Shown: one piece after another, positions 26,558-39,300 of the stretch
Position numbering within the stretch: the stretch's first letter is position 1
How the letters are laid out: every line of letters begins with the position of its first letter
DNA from: a bacterium
Lineage (GTDB): Bacteria; Omnitrophota; Gorgyraeia; Zapsychrales; Zapsychraceae
Length of the DNA stretch: 64,000 nucleotides
Assembly: GCA_030429765.1 (NCBI GenBank)
Contig: JAUIER010000017.1
Span: 1 to 64,000 of the forward strand
Direction: 5' to 3'
Position numbers and translations under genes: made by a program
Notes under the pieces: model-generated
Database searches by the model: none
What the model was told of the DNA's origin: nothing
The model's input: the letters and a program-made list of their open reading frames with translations, nothing else

Positions 26558-26704
26558 TTAACTAAATCTTTTCTTAACTTTCTTTTCAATCTGAACAACT
26601 TTTGAATCATGAACAACTATAAGAACCTCTCCGAAGTCCACACTCTCTATCGAATCGATAATCTCATCGATAACTTTCTGCTCTACCCTTCGTTTTTCAT
26701 TCAT
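26558..26704 (-). CDS. YezD-family (DUF2292) small protein
   Basis: A 48-residue gene. It starts by ATGA overlap with the stop of the 29-residue gene before it. The sequence is a short charged helix (EQKVIDEIIDSIES) followed by the family's strand pair DFGEVLIVVHDSKVVQIEKK, closely matching the YezD/DUF2292 consensus (xxYGSVxIxVHDGKVVQIE). The function of this family is unknown; in Firmicutes and Proteobacteria it often lies next to sulfate, iron or other nutrient uptake genes. Here it is 95 bases before the heme receptor. Some members may bind RNA or protein, but this is not established. Confidence 0.82.
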   Translation of the reverse strand: MNEKRRVEQKVIDEIIDSIESVDFGEVLIVVHDSKVVQIEKKVKKRFS

Positions 26705-26790
26705 GGTTTAATAAAAAACGCAAGGGACACAATGGCCGAAATCGGCACCGTAAATATAAAGAACATGATACAAATGGCTTTGAAACTCAC
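26701..26790 (-). CDS. 29-residue single-helix membrane peptide
   Basis: Small reading frame with a GTG start preceded by a strong ribosome-binding site (AAAGGAG) about 7 bases upstream. It encodes an almost entirely hydrophobic helix from residues 4 to 27 with a KP end. It overlaps the YezD gene by ATGA and follows the 76-residue gene by 2 bases. The ribosome-binding site plus tight overlaps on both sides argue that it is translated. It may be a membrane-anchored accessory of the heme system. I do not recognise a family. Confidence 0.6.
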   Translation of the reverse strand: MSFKAICIMFFIFTVPISAIVSLAFFIKP

Positions 26791-26792
26791 GT

Positions 26793-27023
26793 TTATTCTC
26801 CTTTCATGAATTTTTTGAGACGATTTGAAATCTGCATATCTTCTATATTTTCTTGATCAAAGTTTGTCACCTTATCAAATAGATGCTCGAGTTCAACCGG
26901 CATTTTGATCGTCACCTGATCCAGGACATTTCCATCGGCATCAGTATTTCGCGCCTGAAACTTTAATGTTCCATTCTTGATAAAAACCCGGCATTCGTTT
27001 GCATCTAGACAAATGTAAGACAT
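26793..27023 (-). CDS. Small unrecognised protein at the head of the heme operon
   Basis: 76 residues, no signal peptide. It is translated from an ATG with TGAGGA upstream. The chain has a short strand-rich start (MSYICLDANECRVFIKNGTLKF), a Gly/Asp turn and an acidic, helical C-terminal half. It is not the usual HemP motif (no LRxTRxGKLIL). It directly precedes the 29-residue and YezD genes in the same direction, so it is likely part of the heme uptake operon, perhaps a small regulator or heme-binding peptide. Function unknown. Confidence 0.6.
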   Translation of the reverse strand: MSYICLDANECRVFIKNGTLKFQARNTDADGNVLDQVTIKMPVELEHLFDKVTNFDQENIEDMQISNRLKKFMKGE

Positions 27024-27049
27024 AATTTTTCCTCATTGTTTGCTTTGTC

Positions 27050-27090
27050 AAAAAAAAGACCCACCTCTCCTGTAAATGAAAAGTGGGCTC
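27050..27090 (-). terminator. Terminator-like hairpin in the leader of the heme operon
   Basis: On the minus strand an 11-base-pair stem (GCCCACTTTTC paired with GAGAGGTGGGT, with G-U pairs) is followed by an eight-base U tract, only 27 bases before the first gene of the heme operon. Either it ends an upstream short transcript, or it attenuates the operon. Confidence 0.7.
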
Positions 27091-27110
27091 TGGATTCGGC
27101 TCTTCGTCGC

Positions 27111-27164
27111 TCAATAAGTCTCGTGTTTGAGTTCGGAAGGAGTCATTCCGCGATGTTCAATCAT
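27111..27164 (-). other. 17-codon leader reading frame with AraC-tail-like residues
   Basis: An ATG-to-TGA frame between the heme-operon promoter and its hairpin. Its residues include HRGMTPSELK, the form seen at the C-terminal end of AraC/XylS helix-turn-helix domains (GxTPSEYR). It could be the fossil tail of a regulator whose terminator is the hairpin downstream, or a leader peptide. Upstream codons in the same frame (back to about 27241) stay open but do not clearly match AraC. No ribosome-binding site is evident. Confidence 0.25.
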
Positions 27165-27245
27165 ATATATTCTTGAACGGTGCAGAATGAAGATCTCCTG
27201 CCTCTGCAATATTGTTGCTACAACAAATACGTCATAGAACGCCTT

Positions 27246-27280
27246 ATTTTAAACGGAAAACTCTTTTTGTCAATAGTTTT
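27246..27280 (-). promoter_or_regulatory. Promoter of the heme uptake operon with an overlapping inverted repeat
   Basis: On the minus strand TTGACA (27268-27273), 16 bases, then TAAAAT (27246-27251). An inverted repeat AAAACT-N12-AGTTTT (27257-27280) overlaps the -35 element and could be an operator. It is not a clear Fur box. The transcript would run about 220 bases to the first gene, through the hairpin. Confidence 0.6.
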
Positions 27281-27315
27281 TAACTCTGCTCGAGCTTGGT
27301 GCGGTATTTTAACGA

Positions 27316-30300
27316 TTAGTCGACAATGATGATAGCCCCGCGCAACGGTCCGAAGACCCAACGCGGTGATCCTTCTTTGGTGTCCGTATTTCCAGCATCC
27401 GTGGAGTTCAATGTCTTGATGTCGTTACTGAGAGCCTCTGAATCCTGAACATTCACAAAACGTACCGTCTGCGCCGCGCCCGTGACATCGACATTGAAGC
27501 GTGCCCCCACCGACGACGACCGGAGCAGAAGCTCATTGCTGGCATCGAAACCGCCGATATCCAATGTGTTGTTTACCGTCACGGTTGATTTTCGACCAAA
27601 CGTCAGGGTTCGCGATGGACCGGCTGTCAAATTCTTCGAGAAGTTATAGAACGTTTCGGACGCCGGGATCCAGTGATCGTTGCCATCAAATACCACCGTA
27701 CCGGACCGGGCGTTGAAGACCCCGCCAAAGTTTTCCCAGTCTCCGCCGACATTGACTTGATAGTTGGCGGCCGCATCCGTATCCAATGTTCCGGCGTTGA
27801 GTCGCAGGGTTCCGTCCACATCCAGATTGGATGCCAGGGTGTAGGTTCCTAGTCCGGTCGATGGCTGATCCCCGTTGGCTAATCGCTGAATTTCAGCCGC
27901 ACTCAAGGCACGATTATAAATCCGAACATCATCTATTTCACCATTCCAGGCTCCCGCCCCGGCCGACTCACCGCCTAGTTGGAAGTCAATCGAGTTGCTT
28001 AGATCGGCCAGCGTGGCATCAGCGGATGTATCCGGCGTCCCTCCGTTCACATAAAGGAAATGTTCCGCACTTGATCGGCCTGCCGCAATATGCTTCCAGG
28101 TTCCATCCATCACGGTCGGCGTTGCCACCGTATCAGTGCTTCCCGGACCTTCATCAATGCGCAGGAAGAATCCTCCACCCGTGGTAAAACGCAATTGATA
28201 TCCTCCTACATTACCATCCCGGTTATCGATGACCTTTTGATCCTGGGTTGTATCTGAACTCCGGACCCAAACCGACATGGTAAACTCTTCACCGGCCTCG
28301 ATATCCAGCCGCTTGTTGATGTTATAATCAGTCACCGCCAGAACATCATTACCGCCGTCGAATTGTAAGCTCGATGGATTGCGGAACTTAATCGTACTGG
28401 TCGTGTTATTTGTACTGGTTGGCGCATTGACCCAGTCAAGGTGATTATCATACCCACTATAATCCAGCGATGGCGTCGCGACCTCATCGAGCGGCCAGTA
28501 GGCGATAAGGCCGTCATTCACAATCACATTCTGGAACGTTCCTCCACCGGATGTATTGATTGTTGAACCTGCGCCTGTGCCTGTAAACATCACCGTCGAA
28601 GATGAGTTGGTAAATGTCCCGCCGGTATGCGTAAATGATCCGTCAATTTCCACGACATCCGTGGGTGCGGTATATGTCCCATCCGAAATGTTGACGTCGC
28701 CCGCGTGACGGAAGCGCGTCGACGTACCGGTGAACGTCCCGAATGGCGCGTTGATAAACATATTGGAATTCATGACTACCGGCTCGATCACCGTGGATGT
28801 GGCATAGCTCAAGTCACCCAGCGCTATTGTGTAGCCGCCCGTTGCGGCCGTATCATCTTGCAGTTCCCAACCTCCATTAAATCCGACAATGGAAACCGAT
28901 CTAAAGGTCTCTGATCCGGATAGAATCTGATTCCCTGTGACTCCGCCGTCAAAGATCACCACTCCGCTGTTTGGCATGAACTGACCACCATGGTTCAGCC
29001 AGCTGCGCGCGACATTGATCTGCCGATTGCTGCCGGTATCCAACGTGCCGTCATTCAGAGAAAGTGTTCCATTGACATCGAGATTGTCCTGAAGCGTGTA
29101 AGTTCCCAGACCGGTCAGCGGCATGGTTCCATTGGCGATATCTTGAATCTCGGCGTCAGCCAGGACTCGTCCGTATATTCGAACTTCATCGATATACCCG
29201 TCGTAATCACGGTTGGTATCACTAGCGCGAATACCTATCCGCACCGGCTCTGTCGTCTTCCCAATGTCTCTGGTGAGAACAGCCGTCCCCTCACTGACAC
29301 CGTTGACAAAGAACTCAACATTGAACCCGTTGATTGTTGCCGCGACGTGCTGCCATTCATTTAGGGTGATTATTTCATTATTACTTTGAACAAAATCCCT
29401 GTTGCCCGCATCATTCTCAACGATGAACACCAAGGCATTGTCCATCGGCCCCGAGTCATCCACGCGGAAGGCCCAACCTCCGTCGAATCCATCACCTCCC
29501 CCATGATCGATAATACGCCCCTGATTCGCCTCACCGAAGTCATGCGGATTTATCCAGGCCATGACAGTCATGGTATCATCTTCTTGATCCAGCACATCTG
29601 AGTCTGGAATTTCGATATAGTCATTTGTTCCGTCAAACTCAGCCGCGCCCGGATTATTGTACCGGATCACCGTGCTCGTTCCGGCATATGATGACACGTC
29701 ATTAAACCAGGTTCCATGATGCCCATATCCGGAATAATCCAGCGCCGGCGACGCGCTTTCATCGAGTTTCCAGTAACCAACCAATCCGATCGAACTATTT
29801 ATGATCAGATTATTGAATGATTCGCCGGACGATGTAATTGTGAGCGCGGATGTTGTCCCGACAAACATAACCGTCGTATCCGTCGCGGTGAAGTTTCCGC
29901 CGGTAGCATCCCATGGTCCTCCCACATGAATATCAGTGTTCCCACCGGCACCTGCGGCGGCGTTCAGATCCCCGTTAATATCCATCGTTCCGGTCAGATA
30001 AATATTGTAACCATCCGTAATCAGGAAGTCCGTTGCCATAACTTTGAGGGATGTGGCGGACATATCGGTCAGCAATGTTGTCGTGTCCGGTGATTGACCG
30101 ATAACCAAACGACCGACATCCTGCAGCGGATCCGTGTAGTCGGCATAGTACAGATCGCCATCGAGGGTGAGCGTTCCGATATTTGATTTGATGAAACTTG
30201 TTCCCGCATCCAATATAAAGTTGCCGGCCACATTCAAATCACGTTCATTTTGATTAAACTCACCTGCCTGCAGCCGGAAGGTCCCGTTGACATCTACGTT

Positions 30301-33300
30301 ATTGTACGCTGTAAACTGGTTACCAGCATTATTCAGGATTAAATTATAGAATGTGCCTCCAGATAAAATTGGTGAACCAGAGTCATCATCCTCACCAATG
30401 AGTATGACCGTATTACCGGTATTACTATAATTTTGCGATCCCATCGTGGTAAACGCGTCACCCGCCAGGACAAATGTCCCAAAGTTCACAAAAGATGCAC
30501 CCGAGGTCACGGTAAATGTATCATTGGTCCCACCGACGGTGAGCATGTCATCGGCACCAATCACAAAGTACCCCTCATTCTGAATCACGAGCGATCCTAC
30601 AACCGTCATATTCGCATCCTGATCATCAAGGGTTGTTACAACACCACCCGCGGTATATGGATTTGTATTGCCGTTGTTATCGATGATCAAGATACCATTG
30701 CCTGAGCCTTGCCCAGACGTCTGCTTATAGATTGTACCCGCAGCTCCATCAAAGTTGAAAAGGCCGGTTCCCCCATAGGCCGTAATCGTTCCGCCGGTTT
30801 CAAACGTATTAAAATCACTGCCACCGCCCGTCAGAACCAGCGCCACACGTCCGCCCCCTCCATTTCCACGCGTACTTACTCCGCCGCCACCACCGCCTCC
30901 ATCCGCGATAATTGTTCCTGTTCCGGCGAGGCTATCCGTTGTCAGGAAGATGCTTCCTCCCGAACCGCTACCACCGGCGCCACCGACCGCACCCTGGGCC
31001 GAGAATGTTCCGTCGATGGTGGTTATGCCAGTTACAGTAAGGATGGCAGCGCCACCACCGGAGCCAGCGTACGGACTGGCGGCACTGCCGCTTCCAGATC
31101 CCAGATCGATTGGCGCGGTAATCGAACCATATGTTTGCGCGTCCTGATCGTCATCTTCATTATGATCACCGCCAATACCACCATACGCCCCTCCATTGGT
31201 TGTGGTCGATGGAGCACCCGGTCCATAACTCGGGTAATATCCCATACCATCAACATTGATTTCCCCGGTACTTGCGACATTCAGCGCCCCGGTAATCGTC
31301 AGATTGAGATCATAGAGATGATTCTGTGTGTTTCTTGAATGGGAAAGAATTCCATTTGTGATCGTCCAGTCTCCGGTGACAGACGATACGCCATCCGCAT
31401 TGAGCGTGTATCCTGTCAACGTAAATGGTGCAGGGAAGGTCACACCTGTATCATCCAAAATGCTGACAAAGGCCGTGCGCTTATCATCCGTAACCAAGTT
31501 AACGGTTCCAAAGTTAATGGTGTCATCGGCATCAATCCCCAAATTACCATGATTTCGAACCACAACAGCGGCAAAATCATTTAAGTTTACGCTCGTCGGC
31601 ATGAGTGTAAGGATCGTGCCGGTGACGATCATGTCATTATTATTGTTGTCGATTATCAACGTCCCCTGACCTGAAAGCACCGATGGAGATTCCCAATATA
31701 TTGTCCCCGCAGCTCCTGAATCACGACCCTCGGCATCTCCCCCATAAGCCCGCATGGTTCCGGTAAAGCTCATGAAATCAGCCCCGGCTCCCGTCAAATC
31801 GACGGCAATTCGGCCGCCACCGCCGGCGCCCCGCGTGACTATTCCCAAAGATCCACCATCGACGGACAGTGTCCCTGTTCCCTGCAGATATCCTGTTGTC
31901 AAATTGATCGTTCCACCCGATCCGGCCCCAACAGATACAGCATCTCCTTGGGCACTGATCGATCCATCAATCGTCGTCGTTCCGCCAACCGTAATGATAG
32001 CAGCCCCACCACCGCTTGCATCGGTTCCACCACCGCTTCCGATATTGACAGGAGCGGTAATAGATCCGTAAACGCTTCCAACGATACCAGCTAGATTATG
32101 ATCACCCCCTTGTCCGCCATAACTACCCCCTTCGTTTATTCCTGCCCCTGGTGTACCCGGACCAAACCCTGCATCATAGCCCAATCCATCAACATTGATC
32201 TGCGCACCCGCCGCGACGGTTAGATCGCCGTCAATCTGCATGACCAGCTTATTGGTTTCGGTGGTGGTATTATCCAGATGCGTCAATGTGCCGGTGAGAA
32301 TATTGACATCCCCATTCAGTCCGGCCGCATCATCCAGCACGAGAGTGCCGCTTAAAACGACCGTTCCGGTGAATGCGCCGGAGGTCTGCAGCCCGCCGAT
32401 CGTTAACGTCCCGCTCGGTGTGTCGATGGTATTTGATCCTGTCAGGAAGAAGGCCTCTTCGAGATTATCGTCCGGATAGCCGTCGTCACCGTCAGACGAA
32501 TCGCGCACGCTCCAGTTGCCCTGATCCTCCCACGTGGTGGCATCCGAACTGCCAGTCCATTCGTAAATCTCTCCCAATGAAATAATCCAGTGAGGCGAGG
32601 CCTCCGGTGCGTCGGTGTTCGTATTCTCGATTGACCGCACCGCCAATAGATCACTAGTGACGGTTTGTGAATCCTGAATATCCATCCATCGCACCCGCTG
32701 ATTGCCGATCGCGACGTCAAAGGTCGATCGCGTTCCCGGATTGGTACTGACAATATTGACCCGATCTGAATCGTCCAGCCCCTGGAATGTAATCGTCCCG
32801 TTTATCGTAAATGTGGTTCCGGCCTCAAACGCGATAATAGAATCCACCCCGTTATCCGTCTCGTCATACTTGGCGATGCTGTAGAACGTTGTCGCCCCGG
32901 TGACTGTTTGATTATCGCCATCAAACTCCACCGTTCCCGTACGTGGTGTAAAGGTATCATTGTTAATCCAATTGCCGGCCAATTGGATCGAATGGTTATC
33001 TGTGGATGCATCCAACGTGCCGTCGGTAAGACTGAGATTCCCGTCGATATCCAAGGACGAATACTGATTGAATATCGCGGTTCCTCCCGGCGCGTCGTTA
33101 AATTGAACATGATAGAATGTCTGCAGTTCCTGAATATTGACCGTGCCGGATTGCGCATCAAAGATGACCGTGGATGTTCCTTCATTAAAGACACCCCCTT
33201 GATTCAACCAACTTCCAGCCACATTGATCAGACGGTTAGACCCAACATCGAGCGTTCCGGAGCTTATTATTATATTTCCATCGACATCTAGATTGGTTAA

Positions 33301-36300
33301 TAGTGTGGTGCTTGACTGAGACAATGCTGGCGCTGCTCCACTTGAAATACGTGTAATTTCGCTTGGCGAAAGAACCCGGTTATAAATCCTAAAGTCATCA
33401 ATGATAAACTCACCCTGGAACTGACTGTTGTTGTTATTTCGTGCGCCAATCGTCAAACTTTCCGGACTTACAAAACGCGGCTGTGTCGTCCCCGATCCCT
33501 GTTCAACCCCATTGATATAAATTCGATGCTGTTGACTTGGACTTGTTTGACTTGTCAAAATCACATTAAACCATTCGTCCTGTACAAATGTATAACTTCC
33601 AATATCGGTCCACGTTGGAGTGTTCCACACGTAGGCTGTCAATTGTGTAGTTCCATTAAATTCCATACTGATTCCGCCGACCTTGAGGTAACCGCCTAAT
33701 TCGAAAATCCGGTCAAAATTGACGTTCCCGTGACCCGACGGAATACGTAACCAATATGAAACTGTCAAATTCTCGGAATTGTACAAATTATTCTCGGGTA
33801 CGAATATGTAGTCACCGGATCCATCAAAACTGACGGCTCCCGGATTACTAAATTGAATCGTACTCGCCGTACTGGCAAAACTTGTTGTGGTGCCGCTCCA
33901 TGTTCCGTTATTGGCATACCCGCTGCTGTCCTGAACCGGCGAAGATGTTTCATCCATCCTCCAGTAACCCACCAGACCATCATTAATCGCGAGGTCATTG
34001 AATGCTGTGCCGGCCGTTAGATCGATGGTATTGTTGCTGTCCCCAACAAACATCACCGTCGATGAATTTGTATTAAATGTGCCGCCGCTATGCGAGAATG
34101 TACCAGAAATTTCCAACACATCACTTGGAGCTGTAAATACTCCGGATTCGATGGACAATATTCCATCACTTCTGAAACGTGCTGATGTTCCAATGAATGT
34201 TCCGCCATTGATCAACAGTGTTCCATAGGAGGTGATCGTCGGCACATCATCATCATTGGAGTAGGTCAGCGTTCCACTAGACACATCAAACGATGATGTA
34301 GTTGCAACATCATCATTCAGACTCCACTCGCCTGTTCCCGCCAAATCCGCGTTCGTGAAGGTCTCTGAACCTGACAGGATGATATGTCCAGTCGTTGTTC
34401 CATCAAAAGTCACGGTTCCATTACCCGGCTCAAACGATCCGCCGTAATTAATCCAGCTTCCGGCGAGATTGACGGCATAATCAGAACCGACATTGAATTC
34501 TCCCGCCGCTATCACCAGATCACCGTCGATATCAACCGCCGTCTGCAGAGTGGTTTGTCCAATCGCAGTACGCGGCATATCACCCTTGGCCAATCGCTGG
34601 ATTTCTAACGGTGTTAGTACTCGACGATAGATTCGAACATCATCCAACCGGCCATCAAACTCCCGATTCTCCGGAGATAATGATGATTCCCCACCGATAA
34701 TAATATTCCCCGGGTCAACCGTCGGTGTTCCGGTATCCGTCAGATCGGCTGCCACCTGAATCCCATTCACGTATATGAGGCGCTCATTGTTGGCATTGTC
34801 AAAAACACCGGCAACATGATACCAACGAGCAGATGAGCTAATAACAGATGATGCCGTTAGCGTGGATACATCCATCCCGCGAACAAAGAAGCGGACGCTT
34901 TGATCACCCCCGTCTCCGTAGGACAAGGCCCAACCCAGTCCATTATCGTCATCGGCTACCAGCCGCCCAATTTGCGAAAGTGTATCCGGACGGATCCACA
35001 GACTCACACTGAAATCTCCTTCCTGCAGATTTTCGGACATGCCGGTATTGAGCACGTCATTCGTCCCGTCCAGTAATATACTTCGTGGATTGACAAAATT
35101 TAGTGGTGCCACATTGGTTGCGTTGGCGGGACCATCTTCCCAGGCCGCATGATTTCCATACCCGCTGTAATCCTGGGATGGATCAGCCAGGTCATCCATG
35201 CTCCAGTATCCGATAAGCCCATCATTAATCATGACATCATTAAACGCCGCGCCGGACGGCATATTGATGGCGTTCGTCGTCGTTCCGACAAACATCACCG
35301 TGGATGAATTAGTATTAAAGGTGCCGCCGCTATGCGTGAATGTACCGTCGATCTCCAGCACATCCGTTGGTGCATTGAACGTTCCGGCACTGATATTCAG
35401 TTGACCCACATTCCTAAAACGAGTTGACGTTCCATTAAATAATCCGCCATTCACATTGAGTGTACCATTAAGTGTTATCGGCTCAAGATTGTCCGCTGAG
35501 CTATAGGTCAAACTTCCGGTTGATACCACGAAGGACTGACTGACATAAACATTATCCTCAAACTGCCACTCGCCCACTCCTGAAATTTCGGCCTGATAAA
35601 ATGTTTGCGACCGCGTGACAATACTGTTGCCGGAGGATGTGCCATCAAATAACACCGTGCCATTGTTGGACACAAACCGTCCGCCATTATTGATCCAGCT
35701 GCCACCCACATTAATCGCGCGGTCGGAACCGGTATCCAGTTCACCGGTATGAATGTAGATGTCATCGTCGACATCCAGATCCGTCTGCAACGTGTATTCA
35801 TTGGTAGAAGCTTGCGGCAATGTTCCAGCCGCCAGTCGGGTAATCTCCGTCGCGCTTAACACACGATTGTAGATGCGCACTTCGTCGATTAAACCGTCAT
35901 AGTGCTCCTGCGCTCCTCCGATACCACGTCCAATCTTGATTGGCTGCGTCGCACCCAAAGCCGCGGTTTTAGAACTTGTACCATCAGGCACACCATTCAG
36001 GTATAAACGAACCGTTTGACGGTCATAGGTCACGGCCAAATGATACCAGGTTCCTGAACTCAAGGCCGTATTGGCATTGGACTCAGTCACCAGTGGTGAC
36101 ACCCGGAATCCCCATTCGCCGCCGCCGGCGGTATAGCCCTGCGCCATAAATCGCCAATCCGTAGTTGAGCCCGTGGAATTCGCCCGTGTAACAATAATGG
36201 TTTCGGCGTTCAACGGTGTCCCCGGATTCACCCAGGCCGTAACGGTGATGGCTTCCGTTAAATTCAGCGACTCATCACTACCGCAGTCCAGATGGTCCGT

Positions 36301-39300
36301 ATCCGCTTGGTCGAATTCTAAACTGGCCGGATTGACATAGTCCACATCCGGCGTCTGATTACTGGTTGTTGGACTATTAACCCAGGTACAATGATTGCCG
36401 TAACCGCTATGGTCGAATGTCGGTGTGACGATCTCATCCATCTTCCAATAGGCGACGAGGCCGTCGCTGATGACCAGATCATTAAACACCGCCCCGCCGC
36501 TCGAGTCAATCAACCCGCCGGTTGTGCCGCCAAATATGACCGTCGATGAACTGTTATTAAACGTTCCGCCGGAATGGATAAATGAGCCGGTGATTTCCAG
36601 CAGATCCGTTGGCGCGGTATACGTTCCGGCTGATATATGAAGATCTCCATCATGACGGAACTGATTGGCATTTCCGATAAATGTTCCGGTCGGCCCTCCG
36701 CCCGGCAGAAGCGTGTCGCCGATGATGGATATCGGTTCGATATTGGTATCCGTCGAGTAGCCCAACGAACCATTGCCGCGCACCTGCAGCTCGCTGCTGA
36801 CAGGCAGATCATCCAACAATGTCCACGTACCCGCGTTTGCTAGATGCAGATTGTAGAATGTCTGTGTACCCGAAAGTATTTCAAGCCCAGACCCGGTACC
36901 ATCCAGCGTCGTCAAGTTTAAGTTCGGTGTGAAAATTCCACCATTATTAATCCAACTGCCTGCCACATTAATGTTTTGATTGGCACCGCTATCCAGTTCT
37001 CCCGCGTTGATGGTTAATGATCCGTCGACATTCAACGCGTCCTGCAATGTATAGGTACCGCCGCCGACGCCCGGCATGTATCCATTTGCCATACGGGCAA
37101 TCTCAGCCGCCGTGAGCGCACGGTTGTATATGCGTATTTCATCCAACTCCCCATCATACTCACGCTGCGTTGAGTGATTCCAGCTACCGATACGCATCGT
37201 AGTATTCACATTCGGAGGCAAAGCGTGTGCACCGCGGGTATAAGACGAAGTCGTTATTTCAACACCGTTGATGTAAATTGCTGAATCCGAATTGGTCACA
37301 ACGGCGGCGATATGATTCCAGGTATTCAAGGCATAATTTTCCGTACTCGTTGTACTGTATGAGTTGTCATTCACCATGATAGCCGCTTGCTGTGAATCCG
37401 GCCTTACATACAAGGCATATCCATTTACAGCATTGCCATTGTCCGACTTGTCTACGATTCGTTGGAAGTCGTCGCCGCCGCCATGCTGATAGAACCAAGC
37501 GGATATTGTGAATTCTGTATTGAACAACATCAGCGGATGATCGGAGTTAATTGTTCCCAATTCCAGATAGTCATTGTCACCATCAAAGTTCATCGACCAG
37601 AGGTTTTCATACTTAGAGAGACTTGGTGTATTTGAAAGATTCCCCGCCCCGTTAGTCCAAACCGCATGACTGGTATACCCGCTTGAATCAATCGCTGGAG
37701 AAGATGTTTCTTCAAATTTCCAATATCCCACAAGTCCGTCATTGATCATGAAATTGTTAAAGGTCTTGCTATCGGCAGTGATGGTCAATCCTGCCGTCGT
37801 ACCCGTCATAATGACCGTTGAGCTCGAACCGCTAAAGACCCCGCCGGTCATATCCCAATCGCCGCCGCCGTAAATCGTGGAGTTTCCACCCGTATCCGGT
37901 GCTGCATCGAGGGTGTCATTGATATCAATATGACCACCGACGTGCATGTCCTGCCCGACGAGGTCCAGTGTTCCGTTGTCCAACGATAGCGATCCCGTCA
38001 ATCGAAGTGTATCCGCTAATTGCAATCTTCCGTCGCCGGGACCCCCACCATCATTTAACTGTAAATTGTATAACGCTTGCCCATTGGTCGTCATAGCCGC
38101 CGAACCGCTTGTCCGATCAAAAACTACCGTACCTGCTCGAGGTTCAAACTGTCCGCTGGTCACCGTCCAGTTGCCAACAAAGTTGATCGAATTATTCTCA
38201 GAAACATTAACGTCCAGCGTACCGCCGGCCAGCCGAACGTTTCCATTCACATCCAGGGAGTCTTCCAGTACCCACGTTGTCGTGGCCGATGGATTGACAA
38301 ACTCAATGTCGTTAAATATCACGCTACCCGAGGTAAGCGTATATGTCTGTGTCGCGGTGGTTCCGGTAAAATCGACCTTGGAATTGGTATTGGTAAACGT
38401 CCCGCCGGTTGAATCCCAGGCCGCGCCGACATCAATCGTTACATCTCCATCTGTGCCGGTTGACGCATCCAGTGTTCCATCCAGATCCACCGATCCGTCT
38501 ACCGTTAACTCATACCCGTCCAGATCCAGTGTGCCTTGCTGGATCTTGAGATCATTGTTGACGGTGATATCCGTGTTCGCCGTAAACGTGTTGCCCGCGC
38601 TGTTGACGACAAGATCATAGTATGGTTGAATCGCAGAGAATACCGATGTTGATGATGACCCGGTGTACTCTACAGCCCCGCCGGAATTAGTCCATGCTCC
38701 CGCATTGATTGTGATATCTGTGTCCGTGGCGTCTGATTCAATCCTTAGGGTTCCATCACTGACAATCACAAAGTCGCCGCCGGCGTCTCCTATGGTCACT
38801 GGTGCGGTTCCCGTGAGTATTTGCCCACCCAACAAATTCAAGGATCCGTTGATGCTGAACGAATTATCATTCATATCCAGAGTACCGGATGTCACGTACA
38901 GGACATCATCGACGATGATCGTGCCCGTGCTGACCGTCGTCGTTCCGCTCCCTAATGTTGTTAAGTTATAGAAGGTGTTATCCCCGCTGATCGTAGATCC
39001 CACCCCACTGGTTGAAGTAAACAGCACGGAAGATGTGGCCGGATCAAACGTACCGTTGTTCACCCAATCTCCGTCTGTAATCCTGACACCTGCGGTTCCA
39101 TTAATGTCAAATACACCGTTGATCGTGATATCCCGGGCAAACGTATTCTGATTATTCGTCATACGTAAGGTATTGTTAGCAAGGATACGGATCTCTTCGT
39201 CAGAATACACGTCACCCGGATCCATCACCAGAGTTCCGATATTGGATACAAAAATGAGGTCTTCGTCGTCATCATTGTCAAACTCGGCCAAATCAGTGAC

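Noticed and set aside
26609-26809. 66-residue plus-strand frame opposite the small heme-operon genes
   Set aside because: It lies antisense to two tightly overlapping minus-strand frames with a good ribosome-binding site and a recognised family motif.
27024-27315. Fur box for the heme operon
   Set aside because: The region has an inverted repeat at the -35 but no stretch resembling the Fur consensus.
30709-31338. 209-residue plus-strand frame inside the giant gene
   Set aside because: Open only because the repeats are glycine-, serine- and threonine-rich on the other strand; no start signal and no protein-like pattern.
37946-38620. 224-residue plus-strand frame inside the giant gene
   Set aside because: Antisense to the repeat protein; the low-complexity Ser/Pro/Val translation reflects the repeats.
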